34,401 nucleotides of DNA from Candidatus Iainarchaeum sp. (GTDB taxonomy: Archaea; Iainarchaeota; Iainarchaeia; Iainarchaeales; VGJJ01), in assembly GCA_016867455.1 (NCBI GenBank), contig VGJJ01000006.1, forward strand, positions 1-34,401. Direction: 5' to 3'. Both the position numbers and the translations under genes were made by a program. The notes under the pieces are model-generated. The model had not been told where the DNA came from and made no database searches. It worked only from the letters and a program-made list of their open reading frames with translations. Below are positions 6,874 through 14,347 of this stretch, one piece after another. The stretch's first letter is position 1. Every line of letters starts with the position of its first letter.

Positions 6874-8079
6874 TTAAAATCCCGCTTGTTTGATGCGTTC
6901 AAATGCTTCTTTTATCTTGTCTTTTCCTGTCGCATAACTGATGCGGGCGAATCCTTCGCCGTGTTTTCCAAACTCATTTCCCGGCACCATCAAGACTTTG
7001 GCTTTTTTGAGCATGGTATGAACGTATTCGGATGATTTTTTTCCATTCGTGATGCGTGGGAACACATAGAATGCTCCTTCGGGTTCTTTTTCCACGTGCA
7101 GCGTGTGCGTGTTTTTCAATAATTGGAGCGTGAGTTTTCTCCTTTCATCATAGGAGTGTTTCATTTTTTCCACGTATTTTTGGTTCATTTCGAGTGCGGC
7201 CATGGCCCCATATTGGTTGGCTGTGCTGGCCGCGAGAGACGTGTAAATGTGTATTTGGGACATTTTTTTCACGAGTTCATGGTGTCCGGCCACGTATCCT
7301 AATCGAAAACCCGGCATAGCGTATGATTTGGAGAACGAATGAAACGTGAGCACGTAGTCATGCATTCCGTTTAACGAGGCCATGCTCACGTGTTTTGATT
7401 TGCCAAAGCAGAATTTTTCATAGGCTTCATCGGAGAAAACAATTAGTTCGTTTTCGACGGCAATATCGGCAATTTCTTCGAGCACTTTCTTGGACAGTAC
7501 ACTTCCCGTGGGGTTTGCGGGCGTGTTGAGGATAATCGCCCTTGTCTTATTCGTTATTTTTTCGCGTATTTCTTCCGGGTGAATTTGAAAACCATCCTTG
7601 TCGGATAGTTTGTAGGGCACCGGTTCTCCCGTCACCATGTCAATCATGGGTTCGTACGCTAAAAAAGCTGGGTTGGGCGTAAGTACTTCTTCTCCCGCAT
7701 CCACCACGCTCAACAAGCCCATGAGCAATCCTTCCGTGCTTCCCGCGGTGACGCAAATTTCATTCATGGGGTCATCGAGTGAAATATGGTTTTCTTTTTT
7801 GAGTTTGCGTGCAATCATTTCTCTCAGCGCGGGCAATCCGGGTATGCTCGCGTAATGTGTTTTTCCTTCTTTCAACGCTTTGATGGTGGCGTTTACAATG
7901 GGTGCGGGTGCATCAAAATCCGGTTCCCCGGGTCCGAGTGATATTACGCTTTGGTCTTCTTTGGCTATTTTCATAATGTTTTCAAATTCCGAATCGGGAA
8001 GTTCGCTCACGCGTTCCGAAATAATGTGTCCCCATCGTGATTTGGATATGCGCTTTTTCTCATTGAGAAAGTGGTGCAT
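6874..8079 (-). CDS. Class I/II PLP-dependent aminotransferase (aspartate aminotransferase-like)
   Basis: 401 residues from the ATG at 8079, which begins one base after the upstream gene's stop. PLP-fold landmarks are NTPANPTG (185-192), SDEAY (216-220, PLP Asp217 and Tyr220), the Schiff-base lysine K251 in SFSKSYAMPG, and R259 in GFRLGY. The family transfers amino groups between aspartate, aromatic or alanine-type donors and 2-oxo acids. Being coupled to an ADP-forming acyl-CoA synthetase subunit suggests amino acid catabolism: transamination to a 2-oxo acid, oxidation to an acyl-CoA elsewhere, then ATP recovery (inference). An upstream extension to 8136 is possible but overlaps the previous gene. 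Confidence 0.9.
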   Translation of the reverse strand: MHHFLNEKKRISKSRWGHIISERVSELPDSEFENIMKIAKEDQSVISLGPGEPDFDAPAPIVNATIKALKEGKTHYASIPGLPALREMIARKLKKENHISLDDPMNEICVTAGSTEGLLMGLLSVVDAGEEVLTPNPAFLAYEPMIDMVTGEPVPYKLSDKDGFQIHPEEIREKITNKTRAIILNTPANPTGSVLSKKVLEEIADIAVENELIVFSDEAYEKFCFGKSKHVSMASLNGMHDYVLTFHSFSKSYAMPGFRLGYVAGHHELVKKMSQIHIYTSLAASTANQYGAMAALEMNQKYVEKMKHSYDERRKLTLQLLKNTHTLHVEKEPEGAFYVFPRITNGKKSSEYVHTMLKKAKVLMVPGNEFGKHGEGFARISYATGKDKIKEAFERIKQAGF

Positions 8080-8080
8080 G

Positions 8081-8746
8081 TTATTTTCCCTCGATGATGC
8101 GCACATCCACGGCTTGCACACTCTCAACAGTGGCAATCACTGGATTCAAGTCTAGTTCGCGTATTTTGCGCGTGCTCATGAGTTTGGAAACTCCCATGAG
8201 TATTTTTTTCAAATCATTAAAGTTGATGCTTTTTTGTCCGCGCGTTCCTGCGAGGATGGGGTATATTTTCAATTCGCTAATCATTTCATCCATGTTCGTG
8301 TTGGACAACGGCGCGATGCGCACCGCGGAGTCCTTGAATACTTCCGTGTAAATGCCCCCCATTCCCACTAATACGGTGGGTCCGAATTGGGGATCCATTT
8401 TTCCTCCCACAATGATTTCGATTCCTTTTTTCATGGGCTGCACGACCACATACTCGCAACCGGGTATTTTTTTCATGAATTTGAAGGCAGCAAATGCTTC
8501 CGTGTCATTTTGAATGTTTAACTTTACGCCGCCCACATCTGTTTTGTGCAATAATTTTTTTCCAACCGCTTTCATGGCCCATGGAAAGGGGATTTTTTTA
8601 CTTGTTGTGCGTAAGTTGGAAATGTTTTTGATTCCTGCACTTTCTACGAATGGGACTCCTGCTTGTTTGGCGGTGCGCAGCGCGGTCATGAAATCTTTGG
8701 GAAAATGGTTTGATTGACTTGCTTTCGTTTTGGTGCGCTTTTTCAT
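8081..8746 (-). CDS. acdB: ADP-forming acyl-CoA (acetyl-CoA) synthetase, beta subunit
   Basis: 221 residues with the ATP-grasp beta subunit signature: LLHKTDVGGVKLNI (65-78), a GGKMDPQFGPTVLVGMGGIYTE segment (about 114-135) and the closing RELDLNPV. In archaea the enzyme converts acyl-CoA, ADP and phosphate to the acid, CoA and ATP. The alpha subunit, which carries the CoA site and phospho-histidine, is not in the window; it must be encoded elsewhere. First gene of the minus run with the aminotransferase. GAAGGGTAAGAT just upstream of the ATG may act in ribosome binding. Confidence 0.88.
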   Translation of the reverse strand: MKKRTKTKASQSNHFPKDFMTALRTAKQAGVPFVESAGIKNISNLRTTSKKIPFPWAMKAVGKKLLHKTDVGGVKLNIQNDTEAFAAFKFMKKIPGCEYVVVQPMKKGIEIIVGGKMDPQFGPTVLVGMGGIYTEVFKDSAVRIAPLSNTNMDEMISELKIYPILAGTRGQKSINFNDLKKILMGVSKLMSTRKIRELDLNPVIATVESVQAVDVRIIEGK

Positions 8747-8797
8747 ATCTTACCCTTCTTTTTTGTCTTTTTAATGGTGTGGGGGATTCTTATAGGC

Positions 8798-8804
8798 ATA
8801 AATA
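8798..8804 (+). promoter_or_regulatory. TATA box of the kinase-fold gene
   Basis: ATAAATA centred 25 bp before the ATG at 8826, supporting that start and a leaderless mRNA. A second TATA-like sequence (TATAAG on the minus strand, about 8789-8795) may serve the divergent acdB gene. Confidence 0.5.
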
Positions 8805-8825
8805 CCCCGGTTCCTATTTCTCCTC

Positions 8826-9659
8826 ATGGGATCTTCTTCGCCGCGCAGGAAATTGGTTTTTCCATTTCGTATTAGTACGAATAAGCGTGGTCATCGTCAA
8901 AAGGGAACTTTTGCTTTTTTGCCGCGTGATGTGGCTGTTTCTCCTGAGTTATTGCAGCGTCTTTCCCGTGAAAATAGTTCACGTCGTTTTGGCTTGCGTG
9001 TTTCAGGCAAGGCCGCTTCAGCCGTTGCGCGTGAGCGACAGCGATTGGCCGAACAATCTGATTTTTTCATTAAACCCGTGAATGCGCGCATACGTTCTAT
9101 TCGAGAGCGTTTAACACGAGCAAATATTTTAGTCGAAAAACCTATTGAGGATTTGAAAAATAATACTGAACTTTTTCGTAGAGGAAATTACAAAGAAGTA
9201 GTGGTGCCTGATTCTCGTGGCCCGCATGACTACGTTTTTCAAGTGAAGAATCCCGAAAAGTTTGCTCAACGCATGCGTGAGTTAGTAACAAGAATTCACC
9301 TAGTGGGAGTGGCACATAATCATCTGCATATGCGTAATGTTCTGGTTACTCCGGCAGGGAAACTTCAGTTGATTGATTTGTCCAAGGCCCGTCTTTTTCA
9401 ACGGCCTGCCAAGAATAAATTAGATTTTTTGAGGCGCTATGGAAATGATTTGTATCAGGTGGCGCTTGCCCTATTCATGCTTCGTGCATCGAGCAGAGGC
9501 AGTACGTACACACTTGAGCGGGAAAAGGCGTATTCTCTTTTTGTTCATGAGTTGGAAACCCTTGTTCGTATGCACCAAAAGGCAGGTATTCCAACGTTCG
9601 GGGTTGCCCCCAATGACCTGATTAACATTCATTATTCCGGGGGGCGATTCGTTTCCTAA
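8826..9659 (+). CDS. Kinase-fold protein with altered HxD motif
   Basis: 277 residues. The C-terminal half matches RIO/aminoglycoside-type kinase C-lobes: AHNHLHMRNVLV (163-174) followed by LQLIDLSKA with D184 at the DFG position. The usual catalytic loop reads H-G-D-L-H-x-x-N; here the Asp position is His166 (H164-N-H166), while N171 and D184, the metal ligands, are kept. A typical glycine loop and VAIK lysine are not obvious in the N-terminal half, which is instead Arg/Lys-rich (about residues 1-75) and may bind nucleic acid or ribosomes. It could be a pseudokinase or use another base. Start set by the TATA box at 8798-8804. Confidence 0.65.
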   Translation: MGSSSPRRKLVFPFRISTNKRGHRQKGTFAFLPRDVAVSPELLQRLSRENSSRRFGLRVSGKAASAVARERQRLAEQSDFFIKPVNARIRSIRERLTRANILVEKPIEDLKNNTELFRRGNYKEVVVPDSRGPHDYVFQVKNPEKFAQRMRELVTRIHLVGVAHNHLHMRNVLVTPAGKLQLIDLSKARLFQRPAKNKLDFLRRYGNDLYQVALALFMLRASSRGSTYTLEREKAYSLFVHELETLVRMHQKAGIPTFGVAPNDLINIHYSGGRFVS

Positions 9660-9708
9660 TCCGCCTTTATAGGCCTTTTTAGCCTTGTTGAGCGTCAATT
9701 TGGGCTTC

Positions 9709-9718
9709 TTTTTATAAA
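9709..9718 (+). promoter_or_regulatory. TATA box of the beta-CASP nuclease gene
   Basis: TTTTTATAAA is the best TATA match before the nuclease gene and predicts transcription start near 9740. The ATG is at 9863, so the mRNA would have a leader of about 120 nt, unlike most genes here. Confidence 0.5.
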
Positions 9719-9739
9719 CTTCCCCGTGTATGAGTTAGT

Positions 9740-9862
9740 GGAACTTAGCATTTAGTAGTGTTTTTTCGTTCTGTTTTGACCCGGTCGGGGTCCGTATTAA
9801 AGGGTGCACGCCTGTGCCCGGAACGTGCGAAAAATCCTCGATGCAGGATTGTGAAAAAAAGT
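9740..9862 (+). promoter_or_regulatory. Structured 5' leader with three hairpins
   Basis: Between the predicted start and the ATG three local hairpins can be drawn: GACCC/GGGTC (9778-9782 with 9788-9792, 5-nt loop); a six-pair bulged stem at 9803-9819 (GG and GCAC with GTGC and CC, U bulge); and AATCCT/AGGATT (9833-9838 with 9845-9850, 6-nt loop). Only a short A-rich stretch separates the last from the ATG. It may be a cis-regulatory leader for the nuclease mRNA or an independent small RNA. Confidence 0.45.
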
Positions 9863-11137
9863 ATGAGTAACTATACGTTAACCGTCCATGGGGCGGGTAA
9901 AGAAATTGGTCGTTCAAGTTTTGTCTTGAATGCCGAGAATGAGAACATTTTGATGGACTACGGTGTCAAATTCACGCCGGAAGAAACCGCTTATCCTGTT
10001 CCCATTACTAAAAAATTGGATGCGGCTATTTTGTCGCACGCTCACTTCGACCATTCCGGTTTTGTTCCCCACTTGTATGTGGATAATCCCACGCACTTGT
10101 TTACGACGAAACCCACGCTCGAGTTGAGTAAAATGTTGTGGGCGGATTCACTCAAAATCGCCGCGCAAGAGGGAGAAACTCCCGCGTATTCGAAAGCACA
10201 CATTGCGGCAGCGGAAACGAATGCCGTCGGTATGAATTATCGCAAGCCCGTAGACATTACCAAAAACGCGCGATTAGAATTCTTTGATGCCGGACACATT
10301 TTGGGAAGTGCATTGAGTAAAATTTCCATTAAGAACAAAACCTTCGTGTACACGGGGGATTTTATGCTTCCGCCTATTCGTTTGCACAATGGAGCGGACG
10401 TGAAAAGTATTGGTAAAGTGGATTATTTGATGATGGAATCCACGTATGGTAATCGTATGCATCCGGATCGTGAAAAAGTTATTCATGATTTCATGGCTAA
10501 AATACGTGAAACGCTTGACAGGGGCGGTCACGTGGTCATTGCGGCGTTTGCCATCGGAAGAAGTCAGGAGATTTTGGACATCTTGTTTGAGTACGGTGTC
10601 GATGCCCCTGTTTTCGTGGATGGAATGTCCCGCAAGGCAACGGAGATTTATCACCAATTTCCGCAATATAATTCCAAACCCAAAGTGGTTCAGCGTATGT
10701 TGGAGCAATTGAACTTTGTGGTGCATCCGGGAATACGCAAGCAAACCCTCAAACAACCAAGTGTGATTGTCACGACTGCTGGAATGTTGGAAGGTGGCCC
10801 TGTGATGTTTTACTTGGATAAGTTGCACGCGGATGAGCGTAATAGTTTGCTTCTTACCGGGTATCAAGTCGAAGGAACGAAAGGTCGTGTCTTGTTGGAG
10901 ACGGGTAAGATTGAATTGGAAACCGGATTAGTTGAACCTAAGATGGAGATTCAGCGTTTTGATTTTTCCGCTCATTCGGGAAAGGATCATTTGATTAAAA
11001 CGATTGAGACGCTCTCTCCCGAACATTTAGTGTTGATTCACGGAGACGAAAAAATCTCCGGAACGTTCACCGAAGAGTTGCGCGGCATGGGTTTCCATGT
11101 GAGCAATCCGGGAGTGGGGGATACCGTGAAGTTATAA
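9863..11137 (+). CDS. Beta-CASP metallo-beta-lactamase ribonuclease (aCPSF2/RNase J-like)
   Basis: 424 residues. Metallo-beta-lactamase motif HAHFDH (59-64), then GHILGS, YTGDF and MMESTYG, followed by the beta-CASP cap motifs VVIAAFAIGRSQEIL and VTTAGMLEGGP, and closing FSAHS and IHGDE. These ligate two zinc ions and define RNA endo/exonucleases of the CPSF73 group. It lacks the N-terminal KH domains of aCPSF1 (about 640 residues), so it fits the shorter aCPSF2/aRNase J types, acting in mRNA turnover or rRNA/3'-end processing in the cytoplasm. ATG 9863 is chosen because upstream frame residues look non-coding. It is followed 30 bp later by nmd3, suggesting an RNA/ribosome operon. Confidence 0.92.
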   Translation: MSNYTLTVHGAGKEIGRSSFVLNAENENILMDYGVKFTPEETAYPVPITKKLDAAILSHAHFDHSGFVPHLYVDNPTHLFTTKPTLELSKMLWADSLKIAAQEGETPAYSKAHIAAAETNAVGMNYRKPVDITKNARLEFFDAGHILGSALSKISIKNKTFVYTGDFMLPPIRLHNGADVKSIGKVDYLMMESTYGNRMHPDREKVIHDFMAKIRETLDRGGHVVIAAFAIGRSQEILDILFEYGVDAPVFVDGMSRKATEIYHQFPQYNSKPKVVQRMLEQLNFVVHPGIRKQTLKQPSVIVTTAGMLEGGPVMFYLDKLHADERNSLLLTGYQVEGTKGRVLLETGKIELETGLVEPKMEIQRFDFSAHSGKDHLIKTIETLSPEHLVLIHGDEKISGTFTEELRGMGFHVSNPGVGDTVKL

Positions 11138-11167
11138 TTCGCGGTTCCTTTTCCTTGATGAGTATTT

Positions 11168-11902
11168 ATGCCATCCTCCCGCTATGCGACGAAGCCTCCG
11201 TGTCCTAATTGTGGTGCGGTAGACAAACCTTTCATTGGTTTGTTTTGCCGGGATTGCTATATGAAGGACCATCCTTCCTTGGTCAAAGTTCCTTCTAAAT
11301 TGGAATTAGAAAAGTGCAAGCGCTGTGGAAAGTTACGCGTGAATGGCGTTTGGAGAGAATGGGATGACCTAGTTGTGAATAAGTGGGTTCACGATAAAGT
11401 GAATGCCAAATCCATGAATGATGTTCACACGCAAGTGTATCTGACGCCTCATCCTAAAGAAGAAAAAGAGTTTCGCGTAAAAATTGTTGTGAGTGGAGAA
11501 GTCGAACACTCTCGCGTAGAGTTTGTGTTGCACTCCACTTTATTCATTCGTTCCAATATTTGCAATGACGATATGCTCATTACTTCTGATTATTACGAGG
11601 GCATTGTTCAAATAAGGATGAGTGAAAAGACTCCGGAGAAAATTCGTAAAGTGCAGGATGAGATTGTTTCCACTCTCAATCCGTTGCAAAAGTTGGATTC
11701 TAAAGCCGTGGTAGTGAATTGGGTGGGTCAAGAGTTTGGTATGGATGCGTGGATTGTTTCCAAGAAGGCCGCGAAGGCCGCTGCGGTGGCTATTTCTCGT
11801 TTGCATCACGGAACCATGTCTGTTTCGGGGAAACTAATCGGGTTGGACGTTCACACGAGCAAAACGAAGAATCGTTTAACATTTTTAGTGCGTATTCCGT
11901 GA
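11168..11902 (+). CDS. nmd3: NMD3 family 50S ribosomal subunit factor
   Basis: 244 residues with paired zinc-ribbon cysteines: C12-PN-C15, C27-RD-C30 and C50-KR-C53, followed by the NMD3 core and the late segment ISRLHHGTMSVSGKLIGLDVHTSKTKNR (about residues 205-232). Eukaryotic NMD3 (about 500 residues) is the 60S export adaptor; archaeal versions are shorter and lack the export domain, and are thought to act in 50S maturation or in keeping subunits apart. It follows the beta-CASP nuclease in the same direction, and ends exactly where the convergent unknown gene ends. Confidence 0.92.
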   Translation: MPSSRYATKPPCPNCGAVDKPFIGLFCRDCYMKDHPSLVKVPSKLELEKCKRCGKLRVNGVWREWDDLVVNKWVHDKVNAKSMNDVHTQVYLTPHPKEEKEFRVKIVVSGEVEHSRVEFVLHSTLFIRSNICNDDMLITSDYYEGIVQIRMSEKTPEKIRKVQDEIVSTLNPLQKLDSKAVVVNWVGQEFGMDAWIVSKKAAKAAAVAISRLHHGTMSVSGKLIGLDVHTSKTKNRLTFLVRIP

Positions 11903-12697
11903 TTAGCGTGCGTTAATCTTTCGGAGCATTTCTTGCCACGCGGTTTTCATTCGTTCATTGTATTTGAGTTCTATTACTCGTTTTCCCAATAGTGTGGCGA
12001 ATCTCTTGGAAATGCCGAATTTTTTTACGAGTTCTTCAGTCGCTTTTTCAGGGGTGGGGGCGGACATGAGTCTTCGTAAGAATGGTTTTTTTTCATCGAC
12101 CATATTGATAAATTGGTTGACTAACTCTTTATTGGAGACGATTCCTGTTCTTCGAGTGAATGCTGTTGCAGTAATTTCGTGGTTCAGTAATAGTAATGCT
12201 GTTTCGAATTGTTGAATTGTTTTATCTGCATACGCATGTTGGATGATTTCTTCAAAAAGTTTTGGCGGGAGATAATATATGATTCTTTTTTTTCCTCGAA
12301 AGTATTCGACTCGTTTTTCCCATTTCGGATTAATGTGTTCGTGGCGTAATGCCAATTCTCCTTCTTCGTTTGGTTCCACGCCAATGGCGTGGTGGGCTGC
12401 ATTCCAGTCTTCCTGGCTAATATTTATTCCTCGCGTGTGGTGCAGTAGTCTCATGCGTGGCTCTCGCGCATTCCCTCGCAGCAGGATGTTGAGAAAAAAA
12501 ACGTGAGATGGATCATTCTGGTTGGCGAAAATGATGGGGTCATATGGTTTGTTTATTCGTGCGGGAATAGCTGTTTGTGCTGGCCAATTTTTGACTGCTG
12601 GCACTTTCCCTCGTTTCACGGTGGGGAGTAAAAATCGGCGAGCAAACTCGACTGGTGTAGCGTGTTTGCGCAGTGCGGTGAGTGCAGTGCGAGACAT
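11903..12697 (-). CDS. Conserved-looking hypothetical protein
   Basis: A 264-residue protein I do not recognise. It is basic and soluble, without membrane segments or signal peptide. Residues about 1-100 include Pro/Arg-rich segments; a helical C-terminal half (KELVNQFINMVDEKKPFLRRLM..., then EELVKKFGISKRFATLLGKRV) looks like a small helical, possibly HTH-type, domain. The ATG at 12697 is preceded by AGGTGGAT, a good Shine-Dalgarno match, 9 bp after the XRE regulator's stop, so the two form an operon with the regulator first. Function unknown. Confidence 0.7.
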   Translation of the reverse strand: MSRTALTALRKHATPVEFARRFLLPTVKRGKVPAVKNWPAQTAIPARINKPYDPIIFANQNDPSHVFFLNILLRGNAREPRMRLLHHTRGINISQEDWNAAHHAIGVEPNEEGELALRHEHINPKWEKRVEYFRGKKRIIYYLPPKLFEEIIQHAYADKTIQQFETALLLLNHEITATAFTRRTGIVSNKELVNQFINMVDEKKPFLRRLMSAPTPEKATEELVKKFGISKRFATLLGKRVIELKYNERMKTAWQEMLRKINAR

Positions 12698-12706
12698 TTA
12701 ATCCAC

Positions 12707-13408
12707 CTATGATTCGTTTCCTTTCAGCGTTGCAATGATTTTTTCCACGCTGGCCATCGTCACAATGAGTGGGATTTTTTCGTTCTCAGCAATTTTTCGT
12801 GCAACGGGGTCTACTTTTTGGCAGCCATGTAACACGACGACACTCGGACGGAGTTCCGTGGCAAATCGTCCTACTTTCACGGCGATTAATGGAGAGCGTC
12901 CGTTTTCTACTTGCGTGAAAATGAGTGCGCGTTCGGGTGTTTTACCATACATTTGCAAGTATTCGTGCACGGGCACGTCGAGAATAACTTTCAATGAGTC
13001 AATGACCGTGTACCCATATAGTGTCAATTCTTTCAATCGTAATGGGTTGGCGATGCATTCTCCTTCTATTTTTTCCATGAATTCTTTTCCATTCATTCCG
13101 GAGTGGAATTCGTGAATGTCAAATACTTTGTCCACGGGCCCTTCTTGTCGTGATAATTGCGTGGCGACTTTTCCTCCCCTGTTTTTGTCCACTTCCATGA
13201 GCGCGTCCACGAGTCGGTTGATGACGGCAATTCCTGGACTTTTTCTCCTTCCCCCTTCGTAATCGGATATGGTTGAAGAGGAAACGTGCAGGTGTTCGGC
13301 GAGCTCGGTTTGAGATATTCCAAAAATCTCTCGCCATTTTTTCATGGAGCCGCCCGGATCCTTGCTGAGGGTTATTTCTCCGGCGATGGTGACTTTTAGT
13401 TGGTCCAT
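12707..13408 (-). CDS. Archaeal XRE-type HTH regulator with C-terminal sensor domain
   Basis: 233 residues. Residues about 22-70 form a Cro/CI-type HTH (KKWREIFGISQTELAEHL, then SSSTISDYEGGRRKSP). The C-terminal 130 residues (from about 100) form an alpha/beta domain ending IPLIVTMASVEKIIATL, which matches in layout an archaea-specific group of predicted regulators (COG1709-like, from memory). The ligand is unknown. TATA box TATATAAAT at 13431-13439 lies 27 bp upstream, giving a leaderless mRNA. It heads an operon with the unknown gene at 11903-12697. Confidence 0.85.
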   Translation of the reverse strand: MDQLKVTIAGEITLSKDPGGSMKKWREIFGISQTELAEHLHVSSSTISDYEGGRRKSPGIAVINRLVDALMEVDKNRGGKVATQLSRQEGPVDKVFDIHEFHSGMNGKEFMEKIEGECIANPLRLKELTLYGYTVIDSLKVILDVPVHEYLQMYGKTPERALIFTQVENGRSPLIAVKVGRFATELRPSVVVLHGCQKVDPVARKIAENEKIPLIVTMASVEKIIATLKGNES

Positions 13409-13430
13409 GCTCGAAACATCGGTAAACGTC

Positions 13431-13439
13431 TATATAAAT
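13431..13439 (-). promoter_or_regulatory. TATA box of the XRE regulator operon
   Basis: On the minus strand ATTTATATA, about 27 bp from the start codon at 13408; the strongest TATA match in this part of the window. Confidence 0.6.
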
Positions 13440-13460
13440 CTACGGCAAAAAGCGTTATGC

Positions 13461-13844
13461 TCATTTGCTGTTGACGAAAACCTTTCCTTCAGGGGTGCGG
13501 CATCGTTCCGGATAACTCTCCATAATGGAATATCCTGCGTCCACGCAATCGTCAAATGTTCGAATATCATTCACTCCCGGAATGATTTGCACCACGGTTT
13601 GACCATTTGGCCAAACACATTTGGGGGGATATGTTTTGAGCATGGGGTTTCCTTGCGCGATGCATTCGTCATACGGCGTGGAATACGATGTGGTCACATT
13701 CGTGGGGATGAAAAATAATACTCCCAGAATGGCGAGTAGAATAATCGCTCCCACTCCCACTCCTGCGAGTTTGAGGAACGTAATCCCAACCGGCTCCTTC
13801 TCTGCGAGTGGTTTTTCGGGATGTTTTCTGGTTTTGATGGCCAT
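13461..13844 (-). CDS. Membrane-anchored protein with two Cys-pair repeats
   Basis: 127 residues: a basic cytoplasmic N-terminus, one transmembrane helix at about 23-47 (FLKLAGVGVGAIILLAILGVLFFI), then an outside domain of two similar motifs of about 26 residues. Copy 1 runs DECIAQGNPMLKTYPPKC..., copy 2 DDCVDAGYSIMESYPERC..., both of the form D-x-C-x3-G-x3-[ML]-x2-YP-x2-C-x2-P-x-G. The two cysteines of each copy probably form a disulfide. This motif is familiar from surface proteins and lipoproteins of many uncultured microbes; its role is unknown. Promoter TTATAAT (13867-13873) lies 26 bp upstream. Confidence 0.7.
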   Translation of the reverse strand: MAIKTRKHPEKPLAEKEPVGITFLKLAGVGVGAIILLAILGVLFFIPTNVTTSYSTPYDECIAQGNPMLKTYPPKCVWPNGQTVVQIIPGVNDIRTFDDCVDAGYSIMESYPERCRTPEGKVFVNSK

Positions 13845-13866
13845 ACTTGTTGAGCGTTATTTTTCC

Positions 13867-13873
13867 TTATAAT
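13867..13873 (-). promoter_or_regulatory. TATA box of the Cys-repeat membrane protein
   Basis: ATTATAA on the minus strand centred 26 bp from the start at 13844. A copy of GTTGAGCGT (plus strand, 13849-13857) lies between this box and the start codon. Confidence 0.45.
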
Positions 13874-13905
13874 TTGTTTGGTTTCTGCAGGATTTTTCCG
13901 AGATG

Positions 13906-13913
13906 TTTATATG
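13906..13913 (+). promoter_or_regulatory. TATA box of msrB
   Basis: TTTATATG centred 25 bp upstream of the ATG at 13935; leaderless mRNA predicted. Confidence 0.55.
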
Positions 13914-13934
13914 GGTGAAAAAGAATTTTGATTA

Positions 13935-14333
13935 ATGCCTGCCAAAAAAAATCCCGACATGGATAAAGAATGGAAGAAGAAACTCTCCGCAGAACAATAT
14001 CATGTGTTGCGTGAGAAGGGAACCGAAGCCCCTTTCACAGGGAAATATGTTCACACCAAAGATAAGGGAATGTACACGTGCGCGGCGTGCGGTGCGGAAT
14101 TGTTTTCTTCGGATGCAAAGTTTGATAGTGGAACCGGCTGGCCGAGTTTTGATCGTCCGGAAAATGTGAAAAATATTGAATTGGTGGAAGATAATTCTCA
14201 TTTCATGCGCCGCGTGGAAGTGAATTGCAAAAAGTGCGGTTCGCATTTGGGACACGTGTTTGACGATGGTCCCACGAAAACACGTAAACGATTTTGTATT
14301 AATTCGTGCTCGCTGGAGTTGAAGAAGAAGTGA
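13935..14333 (+). CDS. msrB: Peptide methionine-(R)-S-oxide reductase
   Basis: 132 residues covering the complete MsrB fold. Zinc-binding pairs are CAAC (in YTCAACGAELF) and CKKC (in NCKKCGSHLGHVF); the substrate pocket GTGWPSF is present, and the catalytic cysteine is C121 in RFCINS. MsrB repairs the R-epimer of oxidised methionine using thioredoxin. An additional cysteine, C125, replaces the Ala/Ser usually found just after CINS and could serve as an unusual resolving cysteine (inference). Single gene with its own TATA box. Confidence 0.95.
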   Translation: MPAKKNPDMDKEWKKKLSAEQYHVLREKGTEAPFTGKYVHTKDKGMYTCAACGAELFSSDAKFDSGTGWPSFDRPENVKNIELVEDNSHFMRRVEVNCKKCGSHLGHVFDDGPTKTRKRFCINSCSLELKKK

Positions 14334-14347
14334 TGAATAGGTATTCA

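Noticed and set aside
8710-9081. A 123-residue protein overlapping the kinase-fold start
   Set aside because: It is hydrophobic/Arg-rich out-of-frame reading through the promoter and across the kinase-fold gene.
9758-9862. N-terminal extension of the beta-CASP nuclease
   Set aside because: The upstream residues are Arg/Cys-rich and non-homologous in style, and the bases form hairpins; the family starts at the residue encoded at 9863.
10274-10867. A 197-residue antisense protein within the beta-CASP gene
   Set aside because: It is the shadow of a well-supported gene and lacks a promoter or family resemblance.
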